Below are positions 8,218-18,862 of a DNA stretch of 64,000 bases, in pieces. A program made the position numbers and the translations under genes. The DNA comes from Prevotella sp. GTDB taxonomy: Bacteria; Bacteroidota; Bacteroidia; Bacteroidales; Bacteroidaceae. The stretch spans positions 1 through 64,000 of the forward strand of contig JAKVJW010000005.1 in the NCBI GenBank assembly GCA_022486815.1, read 5' to 3'. The notes under the pieces were generated by a model. That model was not told where the DNA came from. It ran no database searches and worked only from the letters and a program-made list of their open reading frames with translations. How positions within the stretch are numbered: the stretch's first letter is position 1; every line of letters starts with the position of its first letter.

Positions 8218-9930
8218 CTAATAATTATTAATGGTAGGTCTAAGACACCAATGATTTAGTGTTAATTTCTTTTGCCCATTCCAATCCGTGCATTTTATTC
8301 GAAGAACAACCTGTACGGGAGAACCATCACCTTTCGTATCAGGTATCGCCACCTCACCTATAATCGGCCCACCATCTGTGTCATAATTTCTAGCTTTCCT
8401 ATTATAGTGGATCATTGCAGACACATCATATCCTTCAGGATAACAGTTTGATAAAGCCGAGCCTCGATCATAATGATATGCTGTTGATGATCCTAAATTT
8501 ATAAGGGGTGATTTCGCAATAGTTTTTCCGTTCACTAGTAAAGAAACTGTAATATCCAAATTCTGATTTTGAACAAACCCCATAGCTAGTCGGTATGTCC
8601 CAGGTGGAATAAGATAAGGAACGACTTTTGTTGTATTATCAGCATTTGTATGTAATTTGATAAGCGTAAAATCCAATTGAAATCCTTTTTTCCCATCTTG
8701 TTCTTCAGGAGCATATATCAAGACTCGATCTTCATGCAAGGGCCATACACCTGCTAGAGGAGTCCATGCAGAAACAGCTGTTTTAATTTGACTAAAGGTC
8801 AAATTACTGGTTTTAAAATAATTCACCTTTTGTTCATCAGTACAATTTTCATAATAATAAAACCAATCTTTTAGACGATATATCAGCAGATTATTAGGGA
8901 AATGTAATTTCTCCACCTTATATACAACTCCGTTAGAAAGGGCAATAGGATTCTCTGCATTTACTTTTTGAATATTTGTACGCCATTGAGTGCCAAAAAT
9001 ACTATTCAAATCATTATCTTTCGAGGTTTGTATTTGACTGGCAGAATACTTTTTGCTGTAGAATGCAGTCTTCAGAATCCATTTTCTCAGCATATCCTGA
9101 TCGCATGTCATATTCCACGAGTCTAATCTGTTCTTAGCATCGTTCAAGGCACTGTTAATAACATCATTAGAAAAGAGCAACATCGTTGCAGTGAGCGACT
9201 CAGAATTCATATCAAATCCTTTAGAGTCAAAAAGAGCATTTTTATATATAAATACAGAATCATATACTGTGTTCCCTTGTTCATTGACGCCAATTATCTT
9301 ACTGTTCGATTTATCAAAGATTTTACTCCCAGAATTTATCACCATACTCTTAAACATAGAATAATTATCATCAAGATTATTAATATAATCATATAGAGAC
9401 GTGGGAGTATTGATCACATCAGAAATAACGTAAATATATCCATTATTTGTTTTTATTACTTCATTAACAGTAGCATTATTAAACATGATATGATTTATAA
9501 TCTGCCCTGCCCGTCCAAGAGAATCAATATCAACATTAACATATTTTCCATGCCACATCATCAGACGTTCACCATTAGATAGATTCGCCGGCGACATTTC
9601 TATATCAGAGATGTGTGACTTTGCAATAAAATCAACATTTTTCGCATCAGGCATTTTGAAATGATCATTGGTTACTACTAGGATCGTACTACGCTGACCT
9701 TTTGCATCCAATTGCTTATAAATACTATCCGATAGAAAAAGATCATTCATATCAGAAAGATCTGAACGAGTCTTTATATAATCCTCAGAAGTCATATTTA
9801 CTATTTTCAATTCGTTATTCTGTATATCAGAGTTATATCTGCTATAATGCTCATCGTCCTCTAAAGAAGAGCAAGCCACTGAAAATGAGACGACGATTAA
9901 CAGAATTAATGCTTTTCTTATTTCCTTCAT
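8218..9930 (-). CDS. FAS1-like surface lipoprotein with C-terminal beta-sandwich
   Basis: 570 aa from ATG 9930 (MKEIRKALILLIVVSFSVACSS); the longer reading begins with TTG. Lipobox SVAC. The N-terminal region resembles a decayed FAS1 module (RSTILVVTNDHFKMPDA where FAS1 has TxFAPTNxAF; then NGYIYVISDVI). The C-terminal ~180 residues look like a carbohydrate-binding-type jelly roll (LIPPGTYRLAMGF ... GEVAIPDTKGDG). No catalytic motif is visible. Its place inside a Sus operon suggests a surface glycan-binding or adhesion role; this is inference. Confidence 0.7.
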   Translation of the reverse strand: MKEIRKALILLIVVSFSVACSSLEDDEHYSRYNSDIQNNELKIVNMTSEDYIKTRSDLSDMNDLFLSDSIYKQLDAKGQRSTILVVTNDHFKMPDAKNVDFIAKSHISDIEMSPANLSNGERLMMWHGKYVNVDIDSLGRAGQIINHIMFNNATVNEVIKTNNGYIYVISDVINTPTSLYDYINNLDDNYSMFKSMVINSGSKIFDKSNSKIIGVNEQGNTVYDSVFIYKNALFDSKGFDMNSESLTATMLLFSNDVINSALNDAKNRLDSWNMTCDQDMLRKWILKTAFYSKKYSASQIQTSKDNDLNSIFGTQWRTNIQKVNAENPIALSNGVVYKVEKLHFPNNLLIYRLKDWFYYYENCTDEQKVNYFKTSNLTFSQIKTAVSAWTPLAGVWPLHEDRVLIYAPEEQDGKKGFQLDFTLIKLHTNADNTTKVVPYLIPPGTYRLAMGFVQNQNLDITVSLLVNGKTIAKSPLINLGSSTAYHYDRGSALSNCYPEGYDVSAMIHYNRKARNYDTDGGPIIGEVAIPDTKGDGSPVQVVLRIKCTDWNGQKKLTLNHWCLRPTINNY

Positions 9931-9964
9931 AATTAACAAGTTATCTTATTTTACAATTATCTTT

Positions 9965-11668
9965 TTAATCCTTTACAGGTATGAATGTTATGCAATCAAT
10001 CTGTAAGCTGAAATGACTATTTGTACTCGCAGCCGGATCTAATACAACAAGTTTAAAAGAGTGTGATGCAGTTTTATTAAATTCAATCTGATCAAAAATA
10101 GTTGAGGTATAAACTCCTGGAGAGGCACTCGTTACCTTTGTATATGGTGCTGTATATGTTGTCATATTATCAAATGAAATTTTCAGCAACCCTCCATTAC
10201 TATCAGCCTGTTGTCTCATAAAATCATGATCTGTAAGATAAACAATCGTCAACTCTACCTTGTATTTTCCTTTTATAATAGTAGGTGTTTTCATTTCTAC
10301 ACTTCCCATATATCCTACATTAAAAACTACACGATCAAGATTGTTCGCTTTTGATAAATTTGATTTGCACGTTACATAATCAATATCTCCATAAGAATGA
10401 TTATTTGTACCAGATCCTCCCATCTCATAGTTAAAGCAAGATGCTGATGAAATTTGACAACTATATTCAGATGAAGTAGGTGCAGAAGGTTGATAGTATT
10501 CAGAAGATACCAAGTTTTTTATATCCGGGTAATCAGCCAAATCCCAGATGATACGTGCCTGAGAAGGTTCGTACACAGGCAACCAACTGTCAAGTTCATG
10601 TATATAACCATTTTTAGCCAATAAATCTGAGTTTCCGGTAATAAATCCGGCTTTACTACCTGCCGAATTAATAATACATCTATCACCCTCATTAAGGGCC
10701 AAACTATCATAAGTAATGGAAAAAACTTGATTGTTTGCAGAAGTATTCCATATTCTGGTATTATTAGATTCTGTCATTCTACAGAAATCCCTAATAGTAT
10801 AAGCATTATCTAAAATATGATATGCGACATATTCTCTTAGCAAAGAATCTTCGCTTAATCCTCGTGAATCCCGGTCTTTTAATTTTTTCTTAAGGTCATT
10901 CAGACTATTGATGTCATTTTTTACAAATACATCATCAGTAACATTCAGAAATGTAAAAGATTTCTTGATAACAGTCCGTTCCCGCTGCTTATTAACAGTT
11001 GTGTCCAAAATTGCACTTAACTGTTTTTTCCATCCTGTAGCATCCACAGCCTGCCTCATGATCTCACTGTTCTTAGCTTTTGTCAGGCGATCGTAGATTG
11101 TCTCTACAAGTGGAGTCATTGCCTTAGACAGTACATAGATCTTTCCATTGTATGCACTCAGCCCCATCTGTACAACATGCCCCTGGTTATTAAGCCAAGC
11201 CTCTCCTGTCTTCAATGTATCTATGGTAATATTTAACTTATCAGAACTGAGATTTTTGACATAACTTTTCAGGACAAATGCATCTGGCAAGATAGAATCT
11301 TCCACAGTATGATAAAGTACAAATGCTTTAGCATAATCCTTACTCAATTGCGTCAGACTATCCACACCACACCTCTTGTAAAAATCTTTCATAGCCTCAT
11401 TTGTAGGAGCAAAAGCTGTAAAACTCACTCCTGATGTAGACTGATTGAGTGCATTAAACATGTCTGAGTAGTTTAACAATTTGACATATTCAGAAAAATC
11501 AGGTTTACTTGCTAAATAGGTAGAAATCGGGGAATTTGAATCATTCGTATAGTTCGAATTTCTAAAGGAATCTGTAGTAATATTGAATACATCAGCATCA
11601 CATCCACATAACATATATATCAAAACAGACATTAAGAGAATATGTTTTAATAAATTCAATTTTTTCAT
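9965..11668 (-). CDS. Fasciclin (FAS1) domain surface lipoprotein
   Basis: 567 aa. Signal peptide with lipobox YMLCGC. First FAS1 module (residues ~45-185): FSEYVKLLNYSDMFNAL, SFTAFAPTNEAMKDFY and GKIYVLSKAM. A second, weaker module follows (WKKQLSAILDTT ... SFTFLNVTDDVF; NGYIHELDSWL). The C-terminal ~170 residues form a predicted beta-rich domain (IKGKYKVELTIVYL ... FKLVVLDPAAS). FAS1 domains mediate adhesion in many organisms; in Bacteroidetes Sus loci they accompany SusC/D as surface lipoproteins. It lies between SusD of pair 1 (12 bp) and the FAS1-like protein (34 bp), so it is clearly co-transcribed. Confidence 0.85.
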   Translation of the reverse strand: MKKLNLLKHILLMSVLIYMLCGCDADVFNITTDSFRNSNYTNDSNSPISTYLASKPDFSEYVKLLNYSDMFNALNQSTSGVSFTAFAPTNEAMKDFYKRCGVDSLTQLSKDYAKAFVLYHTVEDSILPDAFVLKSYVKNLSSDKLNITIDTLKTGEAWLNNQGHVVQMGLSAYNGKIYVLSKAMTPLVETIYDRLTKAKNSEIMRQAVDATGWKKQLSAILDTTVNKQRERTVIKKSFTFLNVTDDVFVKNDINSLNDLKKKLKDRDSRGLSEDSLLREYVAYHILDNAYTIRDFCRMTESNNTRIWNTSANNQVFSITYDSLALNEGDRCIINSAGSKAGFITGNSDLLAKNGYIHELDSWLPVYEPSQARIIWDLADYPDIKNLVSSEYYQPSAPTSSEYSCQISSASCFNYEMGGSGTNNHSYGDIDYVTCKSNLSKANNLDRVVFNVGYMGSVEMKTPTIIKGKYKVELTIVYLTDHDFMRQQADSNGGLLKISFDNMTTYTAPYTKVTSASPGVYTSTIFDQIEFNKTASHSFKLVVLDPAASTNSHFSLQIDCITFIPVKD

Positions 11669-11680
11669 ATCGTTATCTCC

Positions 11681-13261
11681 TTATTTCGTTGTTGCATAAT
11701 ATGGATTTTGTACAAGCGATTGATTATGATCTATATCTTTCTGTGGCAATGGCATATACCATGCATTATGATCCTGCAATACAGACTCTATCCATGCCTG
11801 ATTAGTAGTTTGATTACCTTCAACAACCATATAAATGAATTGCTTTTCATACTTATAATTCTGTATTTTCCCAAACCAAAGTAGATCATACCATCGTTTG
11901 CCTTCTCCCATAAATTCCATCTCTTTTTGATTAAGAACTTCTTCCAGAATTGTCTGTTCATCCAATTGACTGACTTTCAATTGGGCATCATCAGAACTCG
12001 TATCAATATCCTTAAAGTTTCCAAGTCCTGCACGTTTTCTTAATTTATTGATTAGTTCTACAGCCTGGAAATATTTTCCTTTCATCGTCAGAGCCTGTGC
12101 TTTCATCATCATAATCTCAGCTACTCTATATATAATGAAGTTTGCATCTTGGTGAGTGCGAGCGCCTCCCGTGATATCCTGCACATCTGTACCGTAATAT
12201 TTCCAAATATAATATTGATTAGATGTACTCCATCCAGTAGATGTACCATTATCAGGAACATAAGTAGCAAGAAGCATACGCCCCATCCTTGCATCATCAG
12301 AAAATCCTTTATCTTTCAATTCTTGTGTTTCTTCTTTCATCAGAAGACATGCCTGTTGTGTAGGACGCAGACGAGATGAATTACTTTGCCCAAATAAAGA
12401 AGAAAAATTATTGGTCTCCTGACCCGTAGAATAGTTCCAGTTTAATTCAAAAATAGACTCATTGCTATTACCCGGATAAAACATAGTAAACCAGTCAGCT
12501 GTATTTGTCATAAATACAGGTCTGAAAGAATCAGTCGCATGAAGAATTAAATCACAATATTTTATACATTCATCATAATCCTCATTCCAAAGGCATACAT
12601 CAGCCATTACAGCATAAAGAGCCCATTTGGTAGCACGTCCCTTTGTTTGCCAGTCCTCGCTGTAAGTCGTTTTTGCAGCTTCAGTAGCAAGTGCAGTCGT
12701 CACATCCTTTTTTATTTGATTGACAATTAGTGTATCAGAGACTTTCGGCTGATTAAAATTCTGTCCATCATCAACATAAGCATCTGTTATTAATGGTACT
12801 TCTTTATAATTTTTCAATAAAATCAAATAACAATAGGAACGGATGAAATAAGCTTCGCAAAGATTTGATTTCATCATTGATTCGTAATATGTATGATCAA
12901 TGTTCCTTACCCCTGGCGCATATTTTATTACAGAATTAGCCATCCCTATTGCCTTGTATAACGTAGAATAATCACATAAAGCATCATTAGGGGTTATATT
13001 AAAATCCTGCAGTTTTGTATCTATAGCATTACTGGAATAAATTGCACCTCCTCTTAGCTCACCCCATTTGATGAGAGAAGGGGCACTTTCCCGAAGGTAA
13101 TAATAGCCAGATGCAAGCACAGATTCTACGTCCTCTTTCGATTTCCAATAATCATCTGTTACCTGTTCATTATTTGGAAGTATATTTAGCCAATCATTAC
13201 ATGATGATATCATCAAGGCAAGAAATAAAACCAATATAACATATAAAAAATTCTTCTTCAT
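11681..13261 (-). CDS. SusD/RagB-family outer-membrane lipoprotein (pair 1)
   Basis: 526 aa from ATG 13261 (MKKNFLYVILVLFLALMI, lipobox ISSC); the open frame runs 51 codons further upstream into susC, but only this start gives a signal peptide. SusD signatures: YYLRESAPSLIKWGELRGGA, IRSYCYLILLKNYKEVPLI, IYRVAEIMMMKAQAL and a C-terminal RRWYDL-like motif (GKRWYDLLWFGK). It is the ligand-binding partner of the SusC ending 4 bp upstream. The family assembles a lidded SusCD complex in the outer membrane. The substrate is unknown. Confidence 0.93.
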   Translation of the reverse strand: MKKNFLYVILVLFLALMISSCNDWLNILPNNEQVTDDYWKSKEDVESVLASGYYYLRESAPSLIKWGELRGGAIYSSNAIDTKLQDFNITPNDALCDYSTLYKAIGMANSVIKYAPGVRNIDHTYYESMMKSNLCEAYFIRSYCYLILLKNYKEVPLITDAYVDDGQNFNQPKVSDTLIVNQIKKDVTTALATEAAKTTYSEDWQTKGRATKWALYAVMADVCLWNEDYDECIKYCDLILHATDSFRPVFMTNTADWFTMFYPGNSNESIFELNWNYSTGQETNNFSSLFGQSNSSRLRPTQQACLLMKEETQELKDKGFSDDARMGRMLLATYVPDNGTSTGWSTSNQYYIWKYYGTDVQDITGGARTHQDANFIIYRVAEIMMMKAQALTMKGKYFQAVELINKLRKRAGLGNFKDIDTSSDDAQLKVSQLDEQTILEEVLNQKEMEFMGEGKRWYDLLWFGKIQNYKYEKQFIYMVVEGNQTTNQAWIESVLQDHNAWYMPLPQKDIDHNQSLVQNPYYATTK

Positions 13262-13265
13262 GATA

Positions 13266-16200
13266 TTAAAAATTGACAGTAATACCAAATACATAACGCT
13301 TAGTAACTGGGGTTGTAGCCGTATCTTTAACCAACCTCGTGGCAGAAGGGAATGATACTTCCGGATCTTGTCCTGTATAGTTCGTCCAAGTAAGCAAATC
13401 ATAACCCGTAGCAAAAATATTGGCTCTGGTTATTCCCCATCTTAGTTTTCGAAGCCACAATTTAGGTATATTCCAACTAATAGAAAGTGTTTTGAGACGT
13501 AAGAACGAGGCATTTTCCACAAACCGATCTGATCCGAGATAATTATATCCCATTCCATAAAGTGCACGTGGTACATCCGTATCATCCCCTTCGTGTTTCC
13601 ACCGATGTAAAACAGCCGTGCTCTGATTCTTAGTACTATACATACTCTCAAGATTCATTCGCGCTGCATTTATCACTTTTTGTCCATATCTTCCATAAAA
13701 AAAAGTTGTCAAAGCCAGATCTTTCCATCTGATTTGAAAACCACCACCACCAATTAATTTCGGATTAGCATTTCCCAAATAGACAATATCGTTTTCATTG
13801 ATAACACCATCATGATTCACATCTTCATATTTGGCATCACCAGGATAAGTCAAAGCAGTACCATTTCTCATAATAATAGGATTTCCTTTATAGTCATTCA
13901 TCACATTACCCTTTTGATCACGTGCATAAGTATCTTTCGTATTTTGATATATTCCTTTATACCGATATCCATAAAAAGCCCCTACTGGTGCACCTTCAAC
14001 TATACGTAACGCATATTCTCCGTTCCCAAAAGTATAATTATCTAATTTCCAGGTGTTAGGCAGTTCTGTAACTTTATTAATGTCCCTACTTACATTAAGA
14101 TTATTAAGAGTTATGGTCCAATCTTTATTTCGAAAAATCTGATAATTGAAACGTAACTCAAAGCCTTTATTTGACAAAACACCTGAATTTAGCCATTTAA
14201 TGGTAGAATACCCTGTAGTAGATGGTAAGCTGGTATTTCCAAGCAAAAGGTCACTTGTTCGTTTATTATAATAATCAAACGAAACATTCAATTTATTAAA
14301 CAAGAACAAATCTATTCCGAAGTCAAGCTCCCTTGTACTTTGCCATTTCAATTTATTCAATTGCATACGTACAGGGTAAATAGCAGACATATCAACATAT
14401 CTTCCCAATGACTGATATGCTCCATAGTAATAAGCAGCTCCATTAGGAGCCTTTCCTGCCCATCCAACTCCCAAACGCATTTTTGCTTCATTAAGCCATT
14501 TTTTCACTTTATCACTAAAAAAATGTTCCTTATCAACATTCCACGCAAATCCAAAAGCAGGGAAAGTCCCGAATCTGTTGTTTTTACCCATTGCTGAACT
14601 ACCACTATGATTTACAGTTGCTTTCAAGACATACCGACTATCATAAGTATACACGGCTTGTCCGATTACTTCTATAGATCTTCGCTCTGAATCACCAGAA
14701 TTCGAACCAGCTACGACACTCCCAACAACAGGATCTGCAAGATGGATAGATGCATTTCCATAAGTAGTATTAGAAGAACTGAAACTTTGACTTTGGTAAG
14801 TACGGAAGACCGCTGTACCTATCAAATTATTTTTCCCCCATGAATTATTATAAATAAACTTCCCTTCACTTTGCAGCGAAAAGGCATCAGATGTAGCATC
14901 TGTTGAACAATTCGCATTTGAACTGGTCCAAAGAACACCAGTAGCAGACTGTGGTAAGAACTGCTTGTTCTTTGTTGTTCGCATATTCATTGATATCCAT
15001 CCTTGAAAGGATAAACGAAATGGGAATTCATAATTCAATGTTACTGTCATTTTCTCTTCCCGGGAAGTTGTTTTATTAAACCCATCGTTAACCAAGGCTA
15101 CTGGATTATAATTAGTACGATAACCACCCTGAAAATCACTCTCCGGTGTGAAATAAACTCCTGTTGATTGTTTTGTTTCATCGTTTATATAATAAGGACT
15201 CAAATTTGGCATCTTCTGCATTGCCATAGAACGAGCATTAGACAGCACATTAGCTTGTTTATTTGTATCTGTAAACGAGAAATCTGTATTAACCCTTAAC
15301 CTGTCCGAGAAATTATAAGTTACTTTCATCTGAGTAAACAAACGGTTCAATCCCGTTCCGACAGTTGTGCCAGACTCATTATAATACCCCAAAGATAAAC
15401 GATACGTAGCTTTCTCACCTCCTCCAGTCATGTCAAGATTATTATCTGTAATATAAGCATTCTGTCTAATAGCAGACAGCCAGTCCGTATTAGCATTATA
15501 TTCATCATAATATTTATACTTTGGATTATAATTGATTTCATTACTGTTAAATAACATATTCATCTCATTCGTAGCATTTTTTACACCTTTGTCATTAGCA
15601 GCATTCCACAATTCATCTTGCATCAACAAAGCATATTGATTACCATTCAACAATGGCATTGTTGCCGGTTCTTGTTTTGCAGTAAATTTACTGGAGAAAG
15701 AGAATCTGGTTTTTCCCATTGACCCGCGCTTCGTATTAATAAGTAAGACACCATTTGCGCCACGGGTTCCATATATAGCTGTTGCCGAAGCATCTTTCAG
15801 AACATCAATACTCTCAATATCTGCAGGTGGAATATTCAGCAAAGCTCCAAAATCTTCTGCATTCGCAGTAGAAAAATTGAAATCATCAGAAATATCTGTA
15901 TCATAAGGAACCCCATCAACTACAATTAGTGGGTCTGATGATCCTGTCAAGGTATTCGTTCCACGAATACGAATTGAACTTCGTGCTCCAGGATCTCCTC
16001 CTAATGAGATATCCAGTCCAGCAACCTGACCTTGCAAAGCTTCGTCAAGAGAACTTACAGGAGACTGTTCTACAATATTCGCTACTTTGAGACTTTGCAC
16101 TGCAGATGTCTGTTCCAATCTGGAAATCCCCATACGATCAGTCCTTCTACCTATAACTTTAACTTCATCTACAGTATGAGAATTATCCTCAAGAACAATA

Positions 16201-16544
16201 TCAAAATGAGACTGTCCTTTATATTTCAGAGTTTGTGTTTTCGCACCAATGTACGAAAACCGTATCTTCATATTCATGGCATTATCTGGAACCTGTAAAT
16301 TAAAGTCTCCGTTAATATCTGTAGTTGTACCTTTTATATAGCGATTCTGGGAATTCACAAATACGACATTAGCCCCAATAACAGGCTCTTTAACGTTACC
16401 CTCCTGCTCCACCACAGTACCTATAATCACATTTTGCTGTGCTATGGATTTCAATGTATATCCGTAGATTGCAAATACTAATAGTACTACTTTTAATAAA
16501 ATATTATAATCTTTTACTTTTTTCATAGCTTGCTTATCTATCAT
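13266..16544 (-). CDS. SusC/RagA-family TonB-dependent outer-membrane transporter (pair 1)
   Basis: 1092 aa from ATG 16544, which overlaps the upstream FAS1 stop as ATGA, a coupling arrangement; ATG 16526 (MKKVKDYNILLKV) would give a cleaner signal peptide and is the alternative. Domains: signal peptide to AQQ, carboxypeptidase-regulatory-like domain (IIGTVVEQEG...PVIGANVVF), canonical SusC plug (VAGLDISLGGDPGARSSIRI, LIVVDGVPYDTDIS, VLKDASATAIYGTRGANGV), then the barrel to a terminal VNF. It transports an unknown ligand with the SusD encoded 4 bp downstream. Confidence 0.95.
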   Translation of the reverse strand: MIDKQAMKKVKDYNILLKVVLLVFAIYGYTLKSIAQQNVIIGTVVEQEGNVKEPVIGANVVFVNSQNRYIKGTTTDINGDFNLQVPDNAMNMKIRFSYIGAKTQTLKYKGQSHFDIVLEDNSHTVDEVKVIGRRTDRMGISRLEQTSAVQSLKVANIVEQSPVSSLDEALQGQVAGLDISLGGDPGARSSIRIRGTNTLTGSSDPLIVVDGVPYDTDISDDFNFSTANAEDFGALLNIPPADIESIDVLKDASATAIYGTRGANGVLLINTKRGSMGKTRFSFSSKFTAKQEPATMPLLNGNQYALLMQDELWNAANDKGVKNATNEMNMLFNSNEINYNPKYKYYDEYNANTDWLSAIRQNAYITDNNLDMTGGGEKATYRLSLGYYNESGTTVGTGLNRLFTQMKVTYNFSDRLRVNTDFSFTDTNKQANVLSNARSMAMQKMPNLSPYYINDETKQSTGVYFTPESDFQGGYRTNYNPVALVNDGFNKTTSREEKMTVTLNYEFPFRLSFQGWISMNMRTTKNKQFLPQSATGVLWTSSNANCSTDATSDAFSLQSEGKFIYNNSWGKNNLIGTAVFRTYQSQSFSSSNTTYGNASIHLADPVVGSVVAGSNSGDSERRSIEVIGQAVYTYDSRYVLKATVNHSGSSAMGKNNRFGTFPAFGFAWNVDKEHFFSDKVKKWLNEAKMRLGVGWAGKAPNGAAYYYGAYQSLGRYVDMSAIYPVRMQLNKLKWQSTRELDFGIDLFLFNKLNVSFDYYNKRTSDLLLGNTSLPSTTGYSTIKWLNSGVLSNKGFELRFNYQIFRNKDWTITLNNLNVSRDINKVTELPNTWKLDNYTFGNGEYALRIVEGAPVGAFYGYRYKGIYQNTKDTYARDQKGNVMNDYKGNPIIMRNGTALTYPGDAKYEDVNHDGVINENDIVYLGNANPKLIGGGGFQIRWKDLALTTFFYGRYGQKVINAARMNLESMYSTKNQSTAVLHRWKHEGDDTDVPRALYGMGYNYLGSDRFVENASFLRLKTLSISWNIPKLWLRKLRWGITRANIFATGYDLLTWTNYTGQDPEVSFPSATRLVKDTATTPVTKRYVFGITVNF

Positions 16545-18862
16545 TTTAATATGCCATCAATAAGGTGAAAACATCCGTCATTAAATGCAAATGGCAAATA
16601 AAAATATCTTGAATTCACAGGAACTCTATTGTTATTTTTCGCATCAACAAAATTCACACTCAATTGGCTGCCATTATCATCAATTTCTATCTGATAACTA
16701 CCTGCTGTATGAAAAACTCCATGACAATCTGATCCCGGATAAGGATAAGTAGTAATTGTGCTGACTGCGGATGTTATAAAATAAGAGCATAAATAAGCAG
16801 CTAATTGACGTTTATTAGAAGAAGAAAAACGTCCTGATAACATCCCGTTTAAAACTTTCATCCTTGAACATCCAGGAATATCCTTTAAATTCTGCTTTAT
16901 AGCTTCATTTGTCGGAATAAAGACGACAAACCTGGTATCCGTTGCAGGCAGTATTTTATTACTAATTGTTTTAGCTTTTCCATCTACAAGTCCTGATTTT
17001 TGAAGCAGTTGAGCAAAGAGATAATAAGGATAATTTTTATCATTGCAAACTGATAGTTTATGAGCCAGCCCATCCCCGTCAACTGTATGAAAAATAGCAG
17101 TAGCATCATAAGAATATGCTCGTCCATTATTCCAGACTTTAGCATTATTTTTTATCTCATGTAAATTTACAAATGGTGTTCCTGTATATCCTGGATCAAG
17201 CTGCTGATTAAAAAGAGCATTTGTTGTTATTTTTCCATTATGCATATACCAATAGTTGAATGACACATTAGTTTGAACAACTTGTGTTCCTTCCATTTTT
17301 AATTCCGAGATATTTGATGTCGTATGCATATTCACGATATCCTGCATTGCACTTGAAGAAAGATCTGTATAATCACCTGCTACATCGCTATATTGTTGCA
17401 AAACTTTGCCAGAAGTAGTAGAATACAATCTCATAGATGGGTCACTGTAATAAAACTGTTGATTATTAGGGATAAGAGCCACAAAATGAGATTTATTTGA
17501 TGCCAATGATAAAATCAAATTACTACCAGACAATGCATACAAATAATCAACATAAGTACTATCAGTAAAAGCAGGCCCTAAAACAGACGAAAATATTTCC
17601 GGTACATCTATATGATCTATACCATATAGAGTCCCATTTTCACATATTATACGATCTGTTACTTGATTAGGATCTATATTAACAGGAGCCCCATAGTATG
17701 TTAATACTCTCCCATCTTTTATTTCTTCTGGAAAAACTATTGTATTATCTTTCGTAAAAAATTGATAGATAAAATAACGTAAAATCAAGGGATCCAAATC
17801 ATTCAACGAACTATATCCACAACCTGAAGTCCAATAAGTTTTAAAGAAATCATCAATAGCTGTATTTGAAGGTACAAAAACATTATATCCTTTTGTATCC
17901 AGAACATCCATTTGTTTATAATCCAAAACAGGCCATTCTACTGCAATTTGCGGTAATGCACCATGTTCATGAACATAAGCTTGATAGCCTAAATTTGTAT
18001 TTGTAGCATCATCTGCCAAAGAATAAGTAGAAAATTTATCATACAAATTCAAAAAATCAGAATATTTAGGGTAGATTTTTAATTCATCATAAATTGTATT
18101 TAGTGGTTCCAAGACCTGATCTATATGATAAATATACCCATTATCTGTAATAATATTTCCACTATCACTTACCCGAGCATTACTGACATTAAAGGAACCC
18201 GCTGCATCATTAATGCCATTCCATTTTGAATGAGGATAAAAATACTGATAATTATACACGGGATCAATACCCTTTGTTTTAAAGAGTTGGTCAGAAAAGA
18301 CAGGAACATATTGTTCATAATGATAGATGTGAATCAACGTATCACTTGATGCATTCGGTGTAAATTTCACGCGGATTTGTTCTACAGGATCAGAACTATG
18401 AGTACGATGTTTGTAATAATAACCGGCATGCAGATTTTTTTCTTCAGTAGTGGCTCCATCTCCCGCAGAAGGTCTAAAGTTGACTAGTTTATTCCAATCA
18501 TAAGAATAATATATCAAATGATAACCTATTAACTTTTTTAAATATACTGGATCCTTGTCATTTATTTCCTCAATAGAACCATACCCTTTTTGAGTAAGAA
18601 AAACTTTAAAAGCATCATCATTTGGCGCCATGACGGTAAGGACACTATTTCCATCAACTATCGGCTTATATCCGGAAAGATCTATACCTTTCAGAAATAT
18701 CGAATAATTACCTTCTTTATGCAACACTTTATAAGCATTTTCTTTTAACCAACTAGGTCTTTTGTAATGATCATCATTTGATATATCATCTGTACATGAC
18801 ATCAAACAAATTCCAATTAACAATCCACCCAAAATAAGCCATAACTGTTTTTTGATTTTCAT
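16541..18862 (-). CDS. Multi-FAS1 surface lipoprotein, first gene of Sus operon
   Basis: 773 aa. Lipoprotein signal (MKIKKQLWLILGGLLIG, lipobox LMSC). At least four FAS1 modules can be placed by the T/V-x-A/P-P-N-x-A motif: VLTVMAPNDDAFKVF (~80), GYNVFVPSNTAIDDFF (~330), HFVALIPNNQQFYY (~465) and RFVVFIPTNEAIKQNL (~645), each with a matching NGYIYHIDQVL-type closing strand. Such arrays suggest surface adhesion or ligand binding. It is the promoter-proximal gene of a seven-gene minus-strand operon and overlaps susC by 4 bp. No regulator gene (ECF sigma/anti-sigma or hybrid two-component) is adjacent. Confidence 0.88.
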   Translation of the reverse strand: MKIKKQLWLILGGLLIGICLMSCTDDISNDDHYKRPSWLKENAYKVLHKEGNYSIFLKGIDLSGYKPIVDGNSVLTVMAPNDDAFKVFLTQKGYGSIEEINDKDPVYLKKLIGYHLIYYSYDWNKLVNFRPSAGDGATTEEKNLHAGYYYKHRTHSSDPVEQIRVKFTPNASSDTLIHIYHYEQYVPVFSDQLFKTKGIDPVYNYQYFYPHSKWNGINDAAGSFNVSNARVSDSGNIITDNGYIYHIDQVLEPLNTIYDELKIYPKYSDFLNLYDKFSTYSLADDATNTNLGYQAYVHEHGALPQIAVEWPVLDYKQMDVLDTKGYNVFVPSNTAIDDFFKTYWTSGCGYSSLNDLDPLILRYFIYQFFTKDNTIVFPEEIKDGRVLTYYGAPVNIDPNQVTDRIICENGTLYGIDHIDVPEIFSSVLGPAFTDSTYVDYLYALSGSNLILSLASNKSHFVALIPNNQQFYYSDPSMRLYSTTSGKVLQQYSDVAGDYTDLSSSAMQDIVNMHTTSNISELKMEGTQVVQTNVSFNYWYMHNGKITTNALFNQQLDPGYTGTPFVNLHEIKNNAKVWNNGRAYSYDATAIFHTVDGDGLAHKLSVCNDKNYPYYLFAQLLQKSGLVDGKAKTISNKILPATDTRFVVFIPTNEAIKQNLKDIPGCSRMKVLNGMLSGRFSSSNKRQLAAYLCSYFITSAVSTITTYPYPGSDCHGVFHTAGSYQIEIDDNGSQLSVNFVDAKNNNRVPVNSRYFYLPFAFNDGCFHLIDGILK

